Origin: Viscum album | Taxonomy: Eukaryota; Streptophyta; Magnoliopsida; Santalales; Viscaceae | Reading direction: 5' to 3' | Assembly: GCA_963277665.1 (NCBI GenBank) | Contig: OY728131.1 | Coordinates: 1,392,424,688-1,392,488,687 of the forward strand | DNA length: 64,000 nt | In this document: in pieces, positions 10,781 to 24,260 of the stretch | How the letters are laid out: each line of letters begins with the position of its first letter | Position numbering within the stretch: the first letter of the stretch is position 1 | Position numbers and translations under genes: made by a program | The notes under the pieces: model-generated | What the model was told of the DNA's origin: nothing | Databases searched by the model: none | Seen by the model: only the letters and a program-made list of their open reading frames with translations

Positions 10781-13188
10781 CATTTTTCATAGCCATTATT
10801 CCTGATTGGTTTAAAAAGTAAAATTGAGGTTAAACTATGATAATTAGTTAATTATTATTATTATGTATATGATAAAACTATATAATATTTATAATAAAAG
10901 AATCTTTCATGATGTAACACGCATGAGAAAAAAAGGAAATTAACAACCAAAATAATGAAAATAATGAAAGATTATTGACAAAGGAGTGATAAGATATTAT
11001 AAAAGGATCATATATGATATTTTAAATATTAATATGATTCTTTAATAAGTTAATATATTTTTTAAAACCACTATATATATGTTTAAAGGATGCTCACCCA
11101 AAAGGAAACATGAGGTGAGGGATTTTTTAAATCAATTTCTCTTCATTGGGTTAATATTCTATTTAATTGATTATATCATTCTAAGATTATGTTTACAATG
11201 AATTTTATTAAATTATTTTTGTATTTTCACTTATTTTATGTGTATTTATGGTTGAAACACAGAATCATATCATTAATCACTTCTCACTTCAACATTGTGA
11301 TCATTTTAAAGGTTTATTTTATAATCTCATTCTAATCGAGATTGTTTACTCTTGATTTTTAGTTGAAGGAAATTATTTTAAAATTTACTAATAAATAGAT
11401 TTAATTTTATTTAAACATTTTCATTCCATATTTATTCAATTAATAGTACCATTTTTCCAATATTTGGTACCAAAAATGTTTTATAAATTGTTTTTATAAA
11501 AATATGACATCATTTATCACTAGAGTTGAAAATATGTTTTCTTCCAAAACAATGTTTTCTAAAAAAATTAAATTTTTCCCCCTTTTCAAAATATAAGTTT
11601 AATTTTCACCCATTTTTACTCTTTAAAAAATGTTTTCAATGTAACATTTATATCAATTTAAAAATAATGCATGTTTTGTTATTACCTAAAATGTGATTGG
11701 AATATTCTTTTCGTTTTCTAAATAAGACACCTTCCTAACCTTTTTACAGTGTAAATGAAATATTATTTTTATATTTTAAAACATTTATGTAATTACCCAC
11801 CATAAATATTATTATTCATTTGAATCATCCTTTTCATTTTTATGAGGATATTTTTAAATAAAGTTTTTCTAAAACTGATTTTCCAAGAAAAGTATTTTTA
11901 AAATGTTTTTCAATATGAAAATTATATTTTCCTCAACAATTATTTTAAATATACTTTTATGTTTTTTCAATTCATCAATGAAAAAATAATTTATTATAAC
12001 TCCAATGGGTATATATTTTATTTATACCATCATTAATTTTCCTCAGGATGGTTTTTCATCATTTTTATTAGGGAAAGTATTGGAAATCATTTCCTTCATC
12101 CATTTTTGAAGTCAATAACATTCCCTTAAAATGTTAACAAACCTATGATCATTAGAAATTAAATTTTACATAAATATATATAATATTTATCATGTATATA
12201 TCTTAAACCATATATCATTTCTATATAAGGTATAGTACTTTTAAATTTATTTTATTAAATGGGGAAATATTAACAAATCTGTATTATTTACTCGATATGG
12301 ATATTTTATAAGGAAAATTTCTTATGAATTAAATATATTAATTGATATATAATGAATTATTTGCACATGTATGAAACAGGTGGGGCGTAGTTGTACATAT
12401 CACCTGGATGTATTGTTTGTTCCATGCGGTAAATTAGTTGGCTAGCCTTATTTAAATGAGTTTTCACCTAATTTTCTTTGAACCTTCTGGTGAAAGGTCT
12501 TGATAGTAAAGGTATCATGTATCTATGAAACATGGCATACAATAGTAAAAAATTTCTTTCTTTTATTATTAATTTTTTGTAATATAGGATATTTTCACTA
12601 AGACATTATCTCTGGATGCATTTCATTATCAATTTATTGATTAAATTGCATGTATTTTATTTTATTTACCTTTCTATATTGATTATCAATTATATAGTTA
12701 TGATATTAGAGTTATTTATTATATGGGATGTGTTTTCAGTTATTTAAATTTCAATATTGATAATCATCCATGAGATTTTTTCATTGATATTATCTCTATA
12801 TAAACTCCTTTCTCATTTTATTAATTATATGGACGGTGTGTTCATTTATTAACTTTAAATATTAATTATTATTATTGATTAATGAATTCTTCCAATTAAC
12901 ATGAGCCTTGCTAGGAATTTGAGCTCATCCTTATTTTGGTAACATTCCATATTAATCCATGAAGTTTACTTTAAAAGATATACCATAATATTCTAGATGA
13001 AATAATGATATTCTCGTAAAAATATATGTTTTAATATGTGTTTTCTAATCTAATATGTGAATAATGTTCGTATCTAGTTTACCAAGACTAATAAACTATT
13101 TATTCATTTTGGATATGATTCCTTTTATCTTATTCCAATTTTATAACTTAGGCACGAGCTCTGGTCTACTTGGATTGGGGTTTCTACA

Positions 13189-13696
13189 AAGTTTATTCTA
13201 ATTCTTTGGTTCTCACCTTGTATGTTACGAAGGAATAACTTTTGAGTGTTCTAAAGTTACATCAGTCCCAAAATATAAAAACTAAAATCTTTTAAATTTT
13301 AATAAAATAAAATATAAATAAACATAATATATGTGTTGTAAAATAATAAAAAAGGTATATAATCTGAATAATTTTTCTTTGAATTACATTAAAATATACA
13401 TTTTGTTAATAATATTTTTGAAATAAATATTTATATATAATATCAATAAAGAAATAGAAAATTTGACTTATATTTTAAAAATAATTAAATTTACATTAAA
13501 GGAAAGATTAATATTTATTTAAGACATATATATTTCACACTAGACAAATAAATATTAAAAAATTAAAAAAATTATAAATGGGACTTCTGTCACTAATTGA
13601 AACTATCAAGTATTTTAAAATCAAGAACTCATTTTTTATTGTAAATGGATTATAGTGTCTATTGAAGATGAAAGTTATTGTAGAATGTAGTTGAAT
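13189..13696. other. AT-rich DNA, nothing recognised
   Basis: It follows the 3' LTR. The first five bases (AAGTT) would be the target duplication, but the matching copy lies outside the window. Open frames here are short and of low complexity. Confidence 0.5.
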
Positions 13697-16600
13697 TATG
13701 GTTGTTAGGATAAATTGGTGTATGTACGACACTGAGAGTGGGATGAATAACTATTGGAAACTTATCTGCCAATTTTAACTTTTATACTTATTTACCTATT
13801 CACTTCTTCAGTGAATGGATATCACTATATTAAAATTTTAATAAATTGAAAAAATAATGTTGATATTGTTTCCATATTTGATTATATAAATCCACTTGAT
13901 TTGTGGCAGTTTGATCTTCTCCTCAAATCTCATTCAATCCTAGTCAAATATTTTATTTAACTTGATGTAAAATCTACACAAAACATTAAATTATTATTTT
14001 TCAAATATTCTATAAAATCCCTTAGTCCCTTTAATTTCCACTATATATGAATGTATTTATGTAGTGTATCTTTTCACATCACATTACTATCCTATTAAAC
14101 TTTTTGATCACGCACTACAATTTGGATCACTCTTCATGATTCGAATAATTATCTTTCAACTCATTCTAGAATATATTTCTTATACATTGATTCTATCTTA
14201 AATATTGGCTTGAATCATAGATGACACATAAAATAATAGTGATGTTTAATCATTAATATTGTCAAATTATTGTCCCATTTTTCTCCCAAAACATTAACTT
14301 TTTGAATATCCTTGCCATTGTTATTTACTAAACTCACATTTTTATTAACTTTTGGTTCTTACATAAGTAGTATATCATCTTACATAAAATATTGTGAGCT
14401 CATAATTTTTTTATGTTTATTTCTGTAAAAAAATACATAATATGTTGTTCTTATTATGTATCGTATAATATTTATGCCTTTTTTAGTGGTCTCCTTAAAC
14501 ATCTTCTTATGTATTCACTAGATATATTTTTTATTATAGTTCTCATTAATTTTCTATTTATCATATTTAATTATGCTTCATAATATTAAAGTGACTCTTA
14601 TGGTTTCTACCATTATTGTATTTATCTTAAAATTATATTTTTTTAACAGTAAATAATCTTACAAATGATTTAAATGAATATTATGGAATAGTATTTTTAA
14701 CCCTTATGAAATTCATCTAACTCATATGAGATAAACAATTAATCTTATAAAATAGTCTTGATGACCCTTAAGAAATGTGTACTTAGCTAGTTTTTGGTCT
14801 AACACTCTAAATTACTCATAATAAATACTCATATGACCTTTAAGAAATCCATGCCTTTAGCATTTCTCCCCCTTAAATAGTGAATTCTGGACTTATATTC
14901 ATCAGAAACAACTTAACTCAACCAACTTTAAATCACTTAAAAATTCCTTCACATCACCTTCAAAATAATATTAAATCTAATTGAGTAAATGAATAATACT
15001 TTGATTACATCAATGAGTCCTCAATACCTCATCCAACCTCAATCAATATATAAGAATCGTCCAATTATTTACGTACCATAATATATTTCTTCACCAAAAA
15101 GTAATACTTTGTATAGATCATCACAACAGTATTTCATATATTCTTCATACAGACATCATAATTATTCATTATCCTTTCTCAATGTACTTTGATTTAACTC
15201 ATCATTTCCCCTCATGATATAGGCTTTCCTTTTATTATTTAAATAGAAACATTATACCCAAAATCCGTAACCTTGTACCAAAATTTATAAAATCACCAAT
15301 AGTTGATAGAAAAATATTGGTTTCCCTCATTGAATTGTAATCTGTACAAGATTTGATAATTCTTTATTTTGGCACATTTCATTCTGCAGTTGTGATTACT
15401 TTGGGAAATAGATTGTTCTATACTTTCTTCCATCCAAAACCCATATATTGGTATTTTCATCATAATTTTTATTCATCCAGTTTTTATATATATTGATATT
15501 AAAATATCATTATACAAGAAACTAAATTTATAATAAACATTGTTTTCATGGATATATGGTACCTTCTACTTTGATATTACAATAGATTGATAATTATATG
15601 AAACTAGACTATTTTTTTACAGCACATGGATATATTTTGGAAAAAAGATACTCATTTTATATATATATAAAAACAATTTTAATCATATATTTTTTAGAAT
15701 ACTCAACTTGTTCCACATACATATTTGAATGTTTAATTTCCAATATCAGAAACTTTAAATTGGGAACATTTTTTATCCACTACTGTCATAAATTTTTCTT
15801 CAAAAGCCATTTGAATTTTCACAATATTACCTTCATGAATATAGTTTTCTATAATAGTATGTTCTCTAGATCCATAATATTCTTTTATTTAACATCCAGT
15901 TTTATATTCACTAATTCAATGAAAAACTTTTTCTATTCTAATGTATAGATACCCTAATCAATCCTTATTTTATATTCATTAATTTTTTGAAATTTATTGA
16001 TTCATTCATCCTTAAATATGGATCATATTTCTCCATTCTCTATATTCATTGCACTTTTGTATACACATTTTTTTTAGAGATTTACACATGTCAATACTTT
16101 TTCATCCAAATCCATCTTTATAACTTCACAATCATCATCAGCATGAGTAATCACCTCTTAAATACTTATAAAACATCCAAAAATACATGTGATCATTTAT
16201 TTGGAAAAATTATTTATAATATACTCTAAAATGTCTCTTGATTCAATGAATGAATCATCATATGTGTGATCTTTCCCAATTATACTTGTTTCTCATAAAG
16301 GGAAATTTTGGAAAGATTTTTCAATTACCTTATTATCACATGAATTACATGAAACTTTTGAGGTAGAAATTTTTTCCATATTCTTTTTAGTAGATTCAAA
16401 CACTATAGTTTCTTATTTCGTGATATATATATATATCAAGATTACAACATAGGGGGACTATTTTTTCTTCCTATTTGTATAGGAGGGGTGAAGTTATATG
16501 AAATGTTCCTTAAAGTGACATATTATTAATAGATATAACTACACGAAATCTTCCATTATTACCTTAAACAAGTAGAGAGTCATTGTTATCTTCCTTATTT

Positions 16601-16816
16601 AATGATATTTTTCTCAAATTCTTTAGGTATTTTTTCATATTAGTATTTAATGTCTTATAAAACATCACTTCCATGGTTTATTTATCTAGAAACACATAGG
16701 ATTCTTCAATTAAATACTTCGTATAACTTTTTTATAGATAAAATAAAATTTTTAATTTCGTCAAATATAGATATGGTTTTGAATGTAATCATATGTGGGT
16801 ATTATTCTTTGATACC
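13697..16816. repeat. Tandem 3.12-kb unit, copy 1
   Basis: The first 1.5 kb aligns with 16817-18255 in the same direction. Examples are 'CGACACTGAGAGTGGGATGAA' near 13727 against 'CAACACTAATAGTGGGAGTGAA' near 16845, the 'CCTTTAATTTCC' blocks at 14030 and 17093, and the 'TTTTTAGTG' blocks near 14480 and 17553. On the - strand, the sequence AAGGGGGAGAAATG near 14880 looks like the polypurine-rich spacer of a retrotransposon. On the - strand at about 15930-15750 there are short runs that look like former coding. No named domain was found. Confidence 0.6.
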
Positions 16817-18255
16817 ATTTTTTAGGATCATTTGGGTTATATACAACACTAATAGTGGGAGTGAATTAATAATTATAAACATATTAACCAATTATATATT
16901 TTACTCTTCATTGCCTCTACACTTATTTGTTTAAAGGACCTCACTGTCTTCATTCTTTAATAACTACAAAAAAATCACGTTGATATTAGTTGCATATTCA
17001 AATATAGAAATCCCCGTGATATGGGGTATTGTGATCTTATCCTCAAGACCTGGGATTATTCATTTTTCAAATATTCCACAAAATCCACAATCCCCTTTAA
17101 TTTCCTTCATGTCTCCATAGATTGATATGCTAGCTCTTGGTGTGGAGCATTATTCTCCAATGAAAATTCATCATCACACACTACAAGATAGATATATATT
17201 CATAATGTAAATGGTCATATTTCATCTAATGCTAGCATAGATTTTTTTCACTGATCCTCTCTCTAATCTAGGATTTTATCATGGATAATATATCAAAGAA
17301 TCATGATGTTTGATCATTAAGATGAGTATAGAATCATACAATTTTTTTACTGGGTTTTAACTTTCATAACATCCTCATAATTATTAATTTATAGAGAACT
17401 AACATTTTTTTTAAATGTTATTACTTATATAAGAATTATAACATCTTATATACCAATGTGTGAACTATTTAATTTTCCAAATTTCTTATTAGAAAAAAAT
17501 ACATTAGATGTTGTTATTATTATGTATAATGTATGATTTTTAACTATTTCATTTTTAGTGAGATCCAAAAATCACTTCTTACATATGAACTATATATATT
17601 TCCTATGAAATTTTCATTTTTCGTTTTGTAATTTTAATATATATCTTATGGTTTTCTCGATTGATTTTTTTCTCCTCCATTGATATTTCATAAGAGTAAA
17701 TGAATCTTAAAAACTATATAAATGACTATTACAAATAAGCCAAATGACTCTTATGGAATGGTCCTTATGACGCTTATGAGATTCATATTAATCTTATGAG
17801 ATCACAAATAACTTTTAAGAAATGTTCCTCATGTCCATTATGAAAATTACACTTAAGAAATTATTTTCTACCACTCTGAATGAATATTATGAAATCTTCA
17901 TATTATCCTTATTAAATGAATTCCTTTGTCATTTCCCCTCTTCAAATTAAAATTCCAAAATTATATTCATTATTAAAAACTCAACTCAACCAAATTTAAA
18001 TGACGTTTTAATACCTTCATATCCCATTAAAAAATTCCTTATCTAATTCAAATATTAAATACTCCTTAGAGTTTATCAATGAGACTTTACTGGCACAACA
18101 AACCATAGTCTTTCTCTAAGCATCATTCAGGAATCTATTTCCCATAATATCTATCTACACAAATATGTAATATTTATGATGGATCTATACATAAATATTT
18201 CGTATATTATTCTTAAACATATATTGACATCGTTCATATAGACTTCACTACTTAT
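16817..18255. repeat. Tandem 3.12-kb unit, copy 2 (truncated)
   Basis: It is homologous to 13697-15170 and breaks off near 18255. Shared blocks continue up to 'ACTCAACTCAACCAAATTTAAAT' near 17980 and 'CATATAGACTTCACTACTTATG' near 18235. No coding was recognised. Confidence 0.6.
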
Positions 18256-18502
18256 GTAAAAAAATAACAAAAATACATAGTGGGTTCAATAATGTCCAAA
18301 GAGCATTTTGTACAATTACAAAGTAAAAGAAGTCAAAAAGATACAAGGAGAAAGTATGCAGGTCAAAATTAATATTTAAATATCAAATTATCGCATATAT
18401 ATATATAATATAAGATATTTTAAACATTGGTAAAAATTAATCCTCATTTCTATATCAAATACAATGGTTAAATTGATCTCTTAATTATTAAAAGATATAA
18501 AT
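18256..18502. other. AT-rich spacer
   Basis: No feature recognised between the truncated tandem unit and the copia-like LTR. Confidence 0.4.
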
Positions 18503-19715
18503 TGTTAGAATATAAAGGGTTGGGATATGAAATTTTGGAGTTATAAATTAATAATTCATAGTTAATTATATTATACACAAAAATATTGATTTATAACACT
18601 CTTTTTTGGATGTAATCAGTTTCATAAAACAATATTTTATAATTTAGTTAAAAATATAATAGAGAATAAGTAAAGTTAAAATAATTGAATTTCATCGAAA
18701 TTTAAGGAAGACTCAATAATATAATATAAATATAACTCATTGGGAAAATACTAATGAAAATAAAATGAGTAAAAGATTCACAAATCACACTAATTAAATA
18801 ATGATATTCATTGAGTTCTTAGAATACTAATTTTATAAATAAACTTATCAAATGTTATAGCTTGTAATAATTTTTTGAGTAAATCTTCTATATTTTCAAA
18901 TGAAATGATTTTTTAGATATTTTTATCACCATTATTTTGAAGCTCATGTAAAAATTGAATTTTTTTTATTTGTGTATTTGATTGAAATATCACTATTGGT
19001 AAGACTACATCATTGGTTGTGTTAGTATACACTATGTCATTGAGAATTTCACCATCTAGTGTTGAGGTTCATGGAAATACATACATTATGTGATGAAAAC
19101 CCAATTTGGTTGGATACATCCACTCCAAATATCATACTTAGTTTGATCATTATGTGAAGATGATTTGAGGTGGTTCAATTTAAAGAGTTTCCATTTAAGT
19201 AATAATTAATCATTATTGGAATTAAACCATAGGTTGAAAAGAGTCATAATGTTTGAATATTTGAGAAATGATTCATTAATATGGATTATTATTTCAATTC
19301 CAAGGAGTTTCATTGAATGATGATATAAACAAACTCAGTCATTTAGAAATGTGTTCATGATACTATTACACAAATATTGTAAAACTCTTTAGGTTGAAAC
19401 TCTCTCTTTCTCTCTCTCTCTTTCTGTTTAACTCCAAGGTACCTAGAAACCATGAAAAAGAGAGTATCCTTCAGAATAATTGTGAGATTCACATAAAATA
19501 TAGATAAAAATGTAGGAAGATTTTTTTATATACTTCTTGGTAATGTTTATCAAGATTTTTTAGAAGATCTTAGATAGACTTGGATCAACAGATGAATGAG
19601 TTTGTTGTGATTTAATTATTTTCTTCTGTATATTAAGAAAGAAATATCCTATGGTGTTAATTTATTTTGATATTTATCACTACATTTGGATAAGTTTTAT
19701 TCCCTCCAAAACCCT
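18503..19715 (+). repeat. Copia-like 5' LTR (decayed)
   Basis: It starts TGTTAGAATATAAAGGG, the usual copia opening TGTTAGAA. It ends near CCCTCCAAAACCC shortly before a primer site at 19721. The exact right end is uncertain because the CA end is not clean. A CT-rich microsatellite lies at 19400-19424. No matching 3' LTR was found, so boundaries rest on the primer site and the opening motif only. Confidence 0.45.
19400..19424 (+). repeat. CT microsatellite
   Basis: A CTCTCTTTCTCTCTCTCTCT run lies within the copia-like LTR. CT-rich leaders are common in the R-U5 of such elements. Confidence 0.7.
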
Positions 19716-19720
19716 AATAG

Positions 19721-19730
19721 TGGTATCAGG
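19721..19730 (+). other. Primer binding site of the copia-like element
   Basis: TGGTATCAGG matches the first eight bases of the tRNA-Met type site TGGTATCAGAGC and lies just after the proposed LTR. Confidence 0.55.
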
Positions 19731-19732
19731 TA

Positions 19733-20310
19733 CACACTTATCAAATATGGGTAGATTCTTCAAATAAATAAAGAAAATATGAAAATAATAATTTATATAA
19801 TGACAACATATTTTATATACAACTCCCTTTCCCAAAAAATAGAGTATCATTTATCAGTATCACCATGATATGGTATAAAAATAATTAAATTGTGGTTATG
19901 GGTTCCAAAAGTATAGACCACATCATGGTGGATATAAAAAGGATATGGTTTTTATTATGAAAATATAATATAAACAATATAGATCTATCTAAAATTGTAA
20001 TCATTTGTGGTGTGATCATTGAACAAAATTACATGGCTATAGGAAACAATTTCATGATGTTTCACCTTTACAAGAGTCTTTATCTAGTATATCCATTTCA
20101 TAGTATGTATCTAAATAATATTAATTAAAACAATAATGTTTTTACTCGTGGAAAGTTATCATCAAGGATTAACCATGTTGTGGTCAAGATGAAAAATGAT
20201 CATGGTCTCCGCGCAATTTTATGGAAAACATATTTTTTGTTAAGATCTTCAAGCACCTTAATTGGTGTGACCAAACCCATTTTAGATGATTATATTGAGG
20301 TTTATAATGG
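19733..20310 (+). pseudogene. Decayed copia-like gag region
   Basis: The frames are broken by many stops. Around 19999-20050 a reading with spaced Cys and His (C-N-H-L-W-C-D-H, then K-L-H-G) resembles a gag zinc knuckle, but one expected residue is a stop. Given its place after the primer site this is a likely gag remnant. No protease or polymerase block follows, so the element is truncated. Confidence 0.3.
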
Positions 20311-21080
20311 ATTCATATTGTAGAATAATTTATAAATTGTTTAGAAATTATAAAACAATGTGATTTATAAAATGTTTTATATTGATTTATGAAATGTTCA
20401 TAAATGATAATATAATATTTTTATATTGAGAGACATTAATTGGGATATTTTTTAAACTATAAAAATACCATTAGTTGATTTAATGAAAGTTTTAAATAAA
20501 TATAAATATTTTATGTTTGTTTTAGTTAAATTATTTACATAAAATAAAAAAAATTATATCATTATAATGGTTTTCACAAAATATCACAAATTTCAGAATA
20601 TAAAGTAATTTATATTAAATTACATGTAGATTAATATTATGAAAAATAATTTATTTAGATAAATACTAAATTTATATGTGTGTGTTTTTTTATTAAATTT
20701 TTTTAAATAATTTTTAAATTAAAAATTATTTATAATTTTTTATTTATAAATTGTTCATAAATTATTTTACCTTGTATCTATATTATGAATTGTTCATTTA
20801 TTTATTTTCTTTACCACTTTATTCATAGATATAAGTTTCTTATAATATTAATTTATATTTTCTTTAGCTTAAATGGGTTTAAAATGTTTCGTTAAATTAT
20901 CATACAATCTTTTAAGGACTTACATTCCAGGTATTATAATTGATTTAGTTTCCTATATATTGAATTTAAATTTTTCAGGGGTTATAATATTGAATTTAAA
21001 TATTAATTATAGTTTATACATATTTGGTGTTAGGATTATGATGGTATCTAGGTATCTCATGAATATTAAACCAAGCATAG
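20311..21080. other. AT-rich DNA, nothing recognised
   Basis: Low-complexity text rich in TTATAAATTGTT-like words. It resembles the composition of 61.3-62.6 kb, but I could not establish an alignment. The open frame at 20873-21088 is not convincing as a gene. Confidence 0.4.
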
Positions 21081-21939
21081 TGTCATGACCCGGCCTGACG
21101 GGGCTCGAGCTGTGACACCCCAAGCTCACCTCCAATAGGGCAGGGGCTGGTGACCAGCGCCAAGTAGGCTATCACACAAATGGGAGGAATTATCCTAACG
21201 TACCTATACACATGCACCCAGATACACCTCCAATCAACTGTGTATAGATATATATAAAAACTGGAATGAAATGCATGCATACATCCAACACAAATTAGAG
21301 TACAGCAAAAGAACAAAAGGGAAAAATCGGGCCCACAAAAAGAAAATTACAAAAGCATCCAACCTACTCAGAAAGAGGAAAAACACTTCCAAAAACACCT
21401 GTTGGTAAGCTCCTCAGCACAGCTCCAGTAAACCCCCCAGTTGGTCGTGCAAACTAAGCTCTTCCTACTCTAGGTCCTCCTAGAACTCCGTCAAAAGGCA
21501 TGTGGTCTGCACAAGACCCAAACATGTGCAGGTAAATCCCATGCAGGGGTGAGAATATAAAATAATAAGTAGGAACCCCCAAAAACCCCACGAATAAAGG
21601 GAGTAACTAAAAGGAAACAGTCAGCTCATCCTAGCCAGAGGGAACCCAAATGAAAGAGAAACTCCATATCGAGACCATCCTCGGCTATGCATGACAAGTC
21701 AGCATAACTCAGGTGTATGCCCATACATATACCATGAGCAATCCAAATATACTCACCATGCACCAAGCCTCATGAGGTTTTAATCTCGTAACCTGTGACT
21801 GGTACATAACTAGGAGAACACACTCCATGAATGCTGTCATCCCATATGACACTCATCCGAGAGATATACGCTCATCGAAAATCATCACTGAGATCCTCAG
21901 GCTAAAATGGCGGGAATACCAAAATCCTCAGATAAGGGA

Positions 21940-22390
21940 TCGCTCCGGGGGTCCTCTAGGGGATACCAGAACCCACACCGGTATACGAAGATCTCACAGA
22001 TAGGGGATCACTCCCAGGGTCCGCTGGGGGATACCACAACCCGATCTGTCATTCGTCAGAAACACGTCACTCAGATAGAGGATCGTCGCCCATGTATAGG
22101 TGGACACGATGATATCAGGACCCTTTCTAATTTAACTCACAATTTAGGGGATCAAAACAAAGATGCACCAACCCTACCCAAACCACACGTTGAGTAGGGG
22201 ATCGTATAACCAATGATACTGAAACCCCACTATAATCCTCATGTTGAGTAGGGGATCGTATACCTGACGATGCCACGACCCTACTAAGCATGGCCCATTG
22301 AGTAGGGGATCATATTCCCGATGATAACAAAAACCCTATGGGGTTAAACTACTAGATAGGGGATCTTCTCCTCCGTATAAGCGGTCAAAA
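21940..22390 (-). repeat. Degenerate tandem repeats in the LTR (GAGTAGGGGATC type)
   Basis: The words GATAGGGGATC and GAGTAGGGGATC recur about every 50-75 bp (near 21937, 22000, 22075, 22192, 22246, 22300 and 22355). They are followed by a variable 'GTATAACCAATGATAC'-like stretch and an 'AACCC' tail. The repeats lie in the R-U5 part. Confidence 0.7.
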
Positions 22391-24252
22391 CGATACTAAG
22401 AACCCAATCTAGGGAAACAATGGTAGAGGATCTCGCTCCAGGCCCACCGGAGAGATGCCAAAACTCTAACAGATTAAACATCCTATCGAGAGGATCACAA
22501 ACCTATACTAAGGTTGTGATGCCATGTGAACACTTGTAGGAACGAACCAAGGGAGTACCCTCAACCACTGTTGGTCCAAACGTCGCTAACCCGAGCGACC
22601 TGTCACAACACCACACCGCGCACCTCGAAGGCTGACAATGAGGCCACCATCGCGATCTATGCGGAAAAACATGCAGAAAAGGTTGTTTACTCACCTGAAA
22701 CTGACAACCGGTGAAAAGGGAACTATTCACCATAGCTAGCCCACGTGGGGCCCACACTACGATCCCAAAACTCGTCAATCAGATTGCACCATTTTGATCC
22801 CCTCAGAAAAACACATAGGATCGATGGCTCAAACACTCCAAACGAATACCGAGTGAAAAAGCAACATTTCATCATAAAATGTGCAAACCGGGCCATGTGG
22901 GGCCCGCAACCTGTCTTTAGCCTGAACAGTAATAGAATCATCACAAAAATTCCGCACGAGGACTAGGTTCATGCTTCCACTAATAGTGCGTCAATCGGAT
23001 GTCTGGTTCGCGATGTACGTCCATTTCAAGCTTTAATAATAATTTAATATTATTAAATTAAAGTGTTTCGGGTCACCCACCATCGAGTGCAGAACTTAGA
23101 AACCCCAAACCCCACTTCAAAAAGGCGGCCTCATTGAGAAGAACCCAAGGTCATCGACGGCGCATCAATCAGATGCACAGTTTAAAAGTTACACCCCCTT
23201 GAACACAAGGGGGCCCAAATTGGGCCGGTCCACCCAGGTCAGCCCGGTCCAAAATGATGGCCCATGGCCCAGTCGTAGGTCTGGTGCATCTCATAGTAGC
23301 CCACTAGTCATGGCCCATCCGAAAACCACCAGACCCCTCGGGTCCGGTTCCTCCAAGCAGACTGGCCACTTGGTTGGACTTGTACGCGCGCCGCACCATC
23401 ATGACCCTCGTGTTGTGTGTCCTTCTCTGTGGCTCCCCCTGAGGTCAGCGCCTCGAGGCTCTTCCCGACAGCGATAGGCTAAGGGCAACCCCACCGTCGG
23501 TCGAGCGCACTGCCCAGCACCGGTCTCCCACACTACGGCAGCCTGGTCCCCCTCTCCCATCTCCACTACAGCCGCCTGGGAACCCCGCTCCGCCGTGGCC
23601 GCCTGGGCACCTCGCTTCCCGCTCTTCCGGAGCTACCCCATCTAGGTCGGCCACACCCGACGTTGCACCATCCACACCTGACGCGAAACCCTCTAGCGTC
23701 CGATCATTCTCCGGTCGTCACGCTCCGCCGCGCCTCCGGATCGACCTCTGGCTGCCGCCCCTTGCTAGAGTCGGACCTTCCATCGGACGCCACAACCACT
23801 CTGGAAGCCCAATTTCAAATCCGTAGGTGGATTTGTAATCCTCGAGACGAGGCCTTCACAGCACCTACCCTTGATCATCGATCAATCAAGGTTTTGGAAC
23901 GACTGAAATTTCGGTCAAAGAAAGTCGAAGAATGCTTCGAACACGGGTTTAGAACAGGACTCAGACGGTGGTCGTGTTCGTTTGGTCATCATCCCAATTC
24001 TAAAATTATTGAATTAAAACAACGTATTTGAAAAAAACTCAAGAAATTGATGAAGGAGCAGAAAAACAATAAAAATCCTACCTCGATATGGTTGTTCTTC
24101 ATTGGAGACATGCCTGCTGTGATCCCACTTCGATCCGCCGGAGTTTTCTCCTCAATCCGGTGAAGAACAGTGAATAACACCAAAGAACAAGATAGAGAGG
24201 GAGAGAGAGAGAAGTGAAATTAGGGTTTTCCCTTAATTACAACACTTAAGTG

Positions 24253-24260
24253 AATTTATA
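24253..24260 (-). promoter_or_regulatory. Possible TATA box of the - strand gypsy LTR
   Basis: TATAAATT on the - strand is followed downstream by a GA/CT-rich tract (about 24195-24215 on the + strand reads GAGAGGGAGAGAGAGAG). It lies about 490 bp into the LTR, a normal U3 length. Confidence 0.45.

Larger units (their letters stand above)
8640..13188 (+). repeat. 3' LTR of the long-LTR element (4.55 kb)
   Basis: It starts TGTGAAACCCCAAAATTTT after the polypurine tract and ends ...GGGTTTCTACA, parallel to the 5' LTR end. It aligns with 1-1194 and 4548-6734. A TATA box lies at 9823-9830 and a splice-donor-like site in GAAGAAGAGGTAATG at 10000. Four hairpin repeats lie at 10173-10780. A segment of about 740 bp (11575-12310) has no counterpart in the 5' LTR. 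Several hundred bases after 10800 show no other feature. The LTR is unusually long and almost free of coding. Confidence 0.85.

Noticed and set aside
15598..16934. Three hydrophobic + strand frames in the tandem unit
   Set aside because: They are driven by AT composition (Phe, Ile, Tyr), have no domain, and faint coding traces lie on the other strand.
23199..24031. GC-rich frames with Arg/Ser/Pro-rich products
   Set aside because: They lie inside a well-defined LTR and have no family resemblance.
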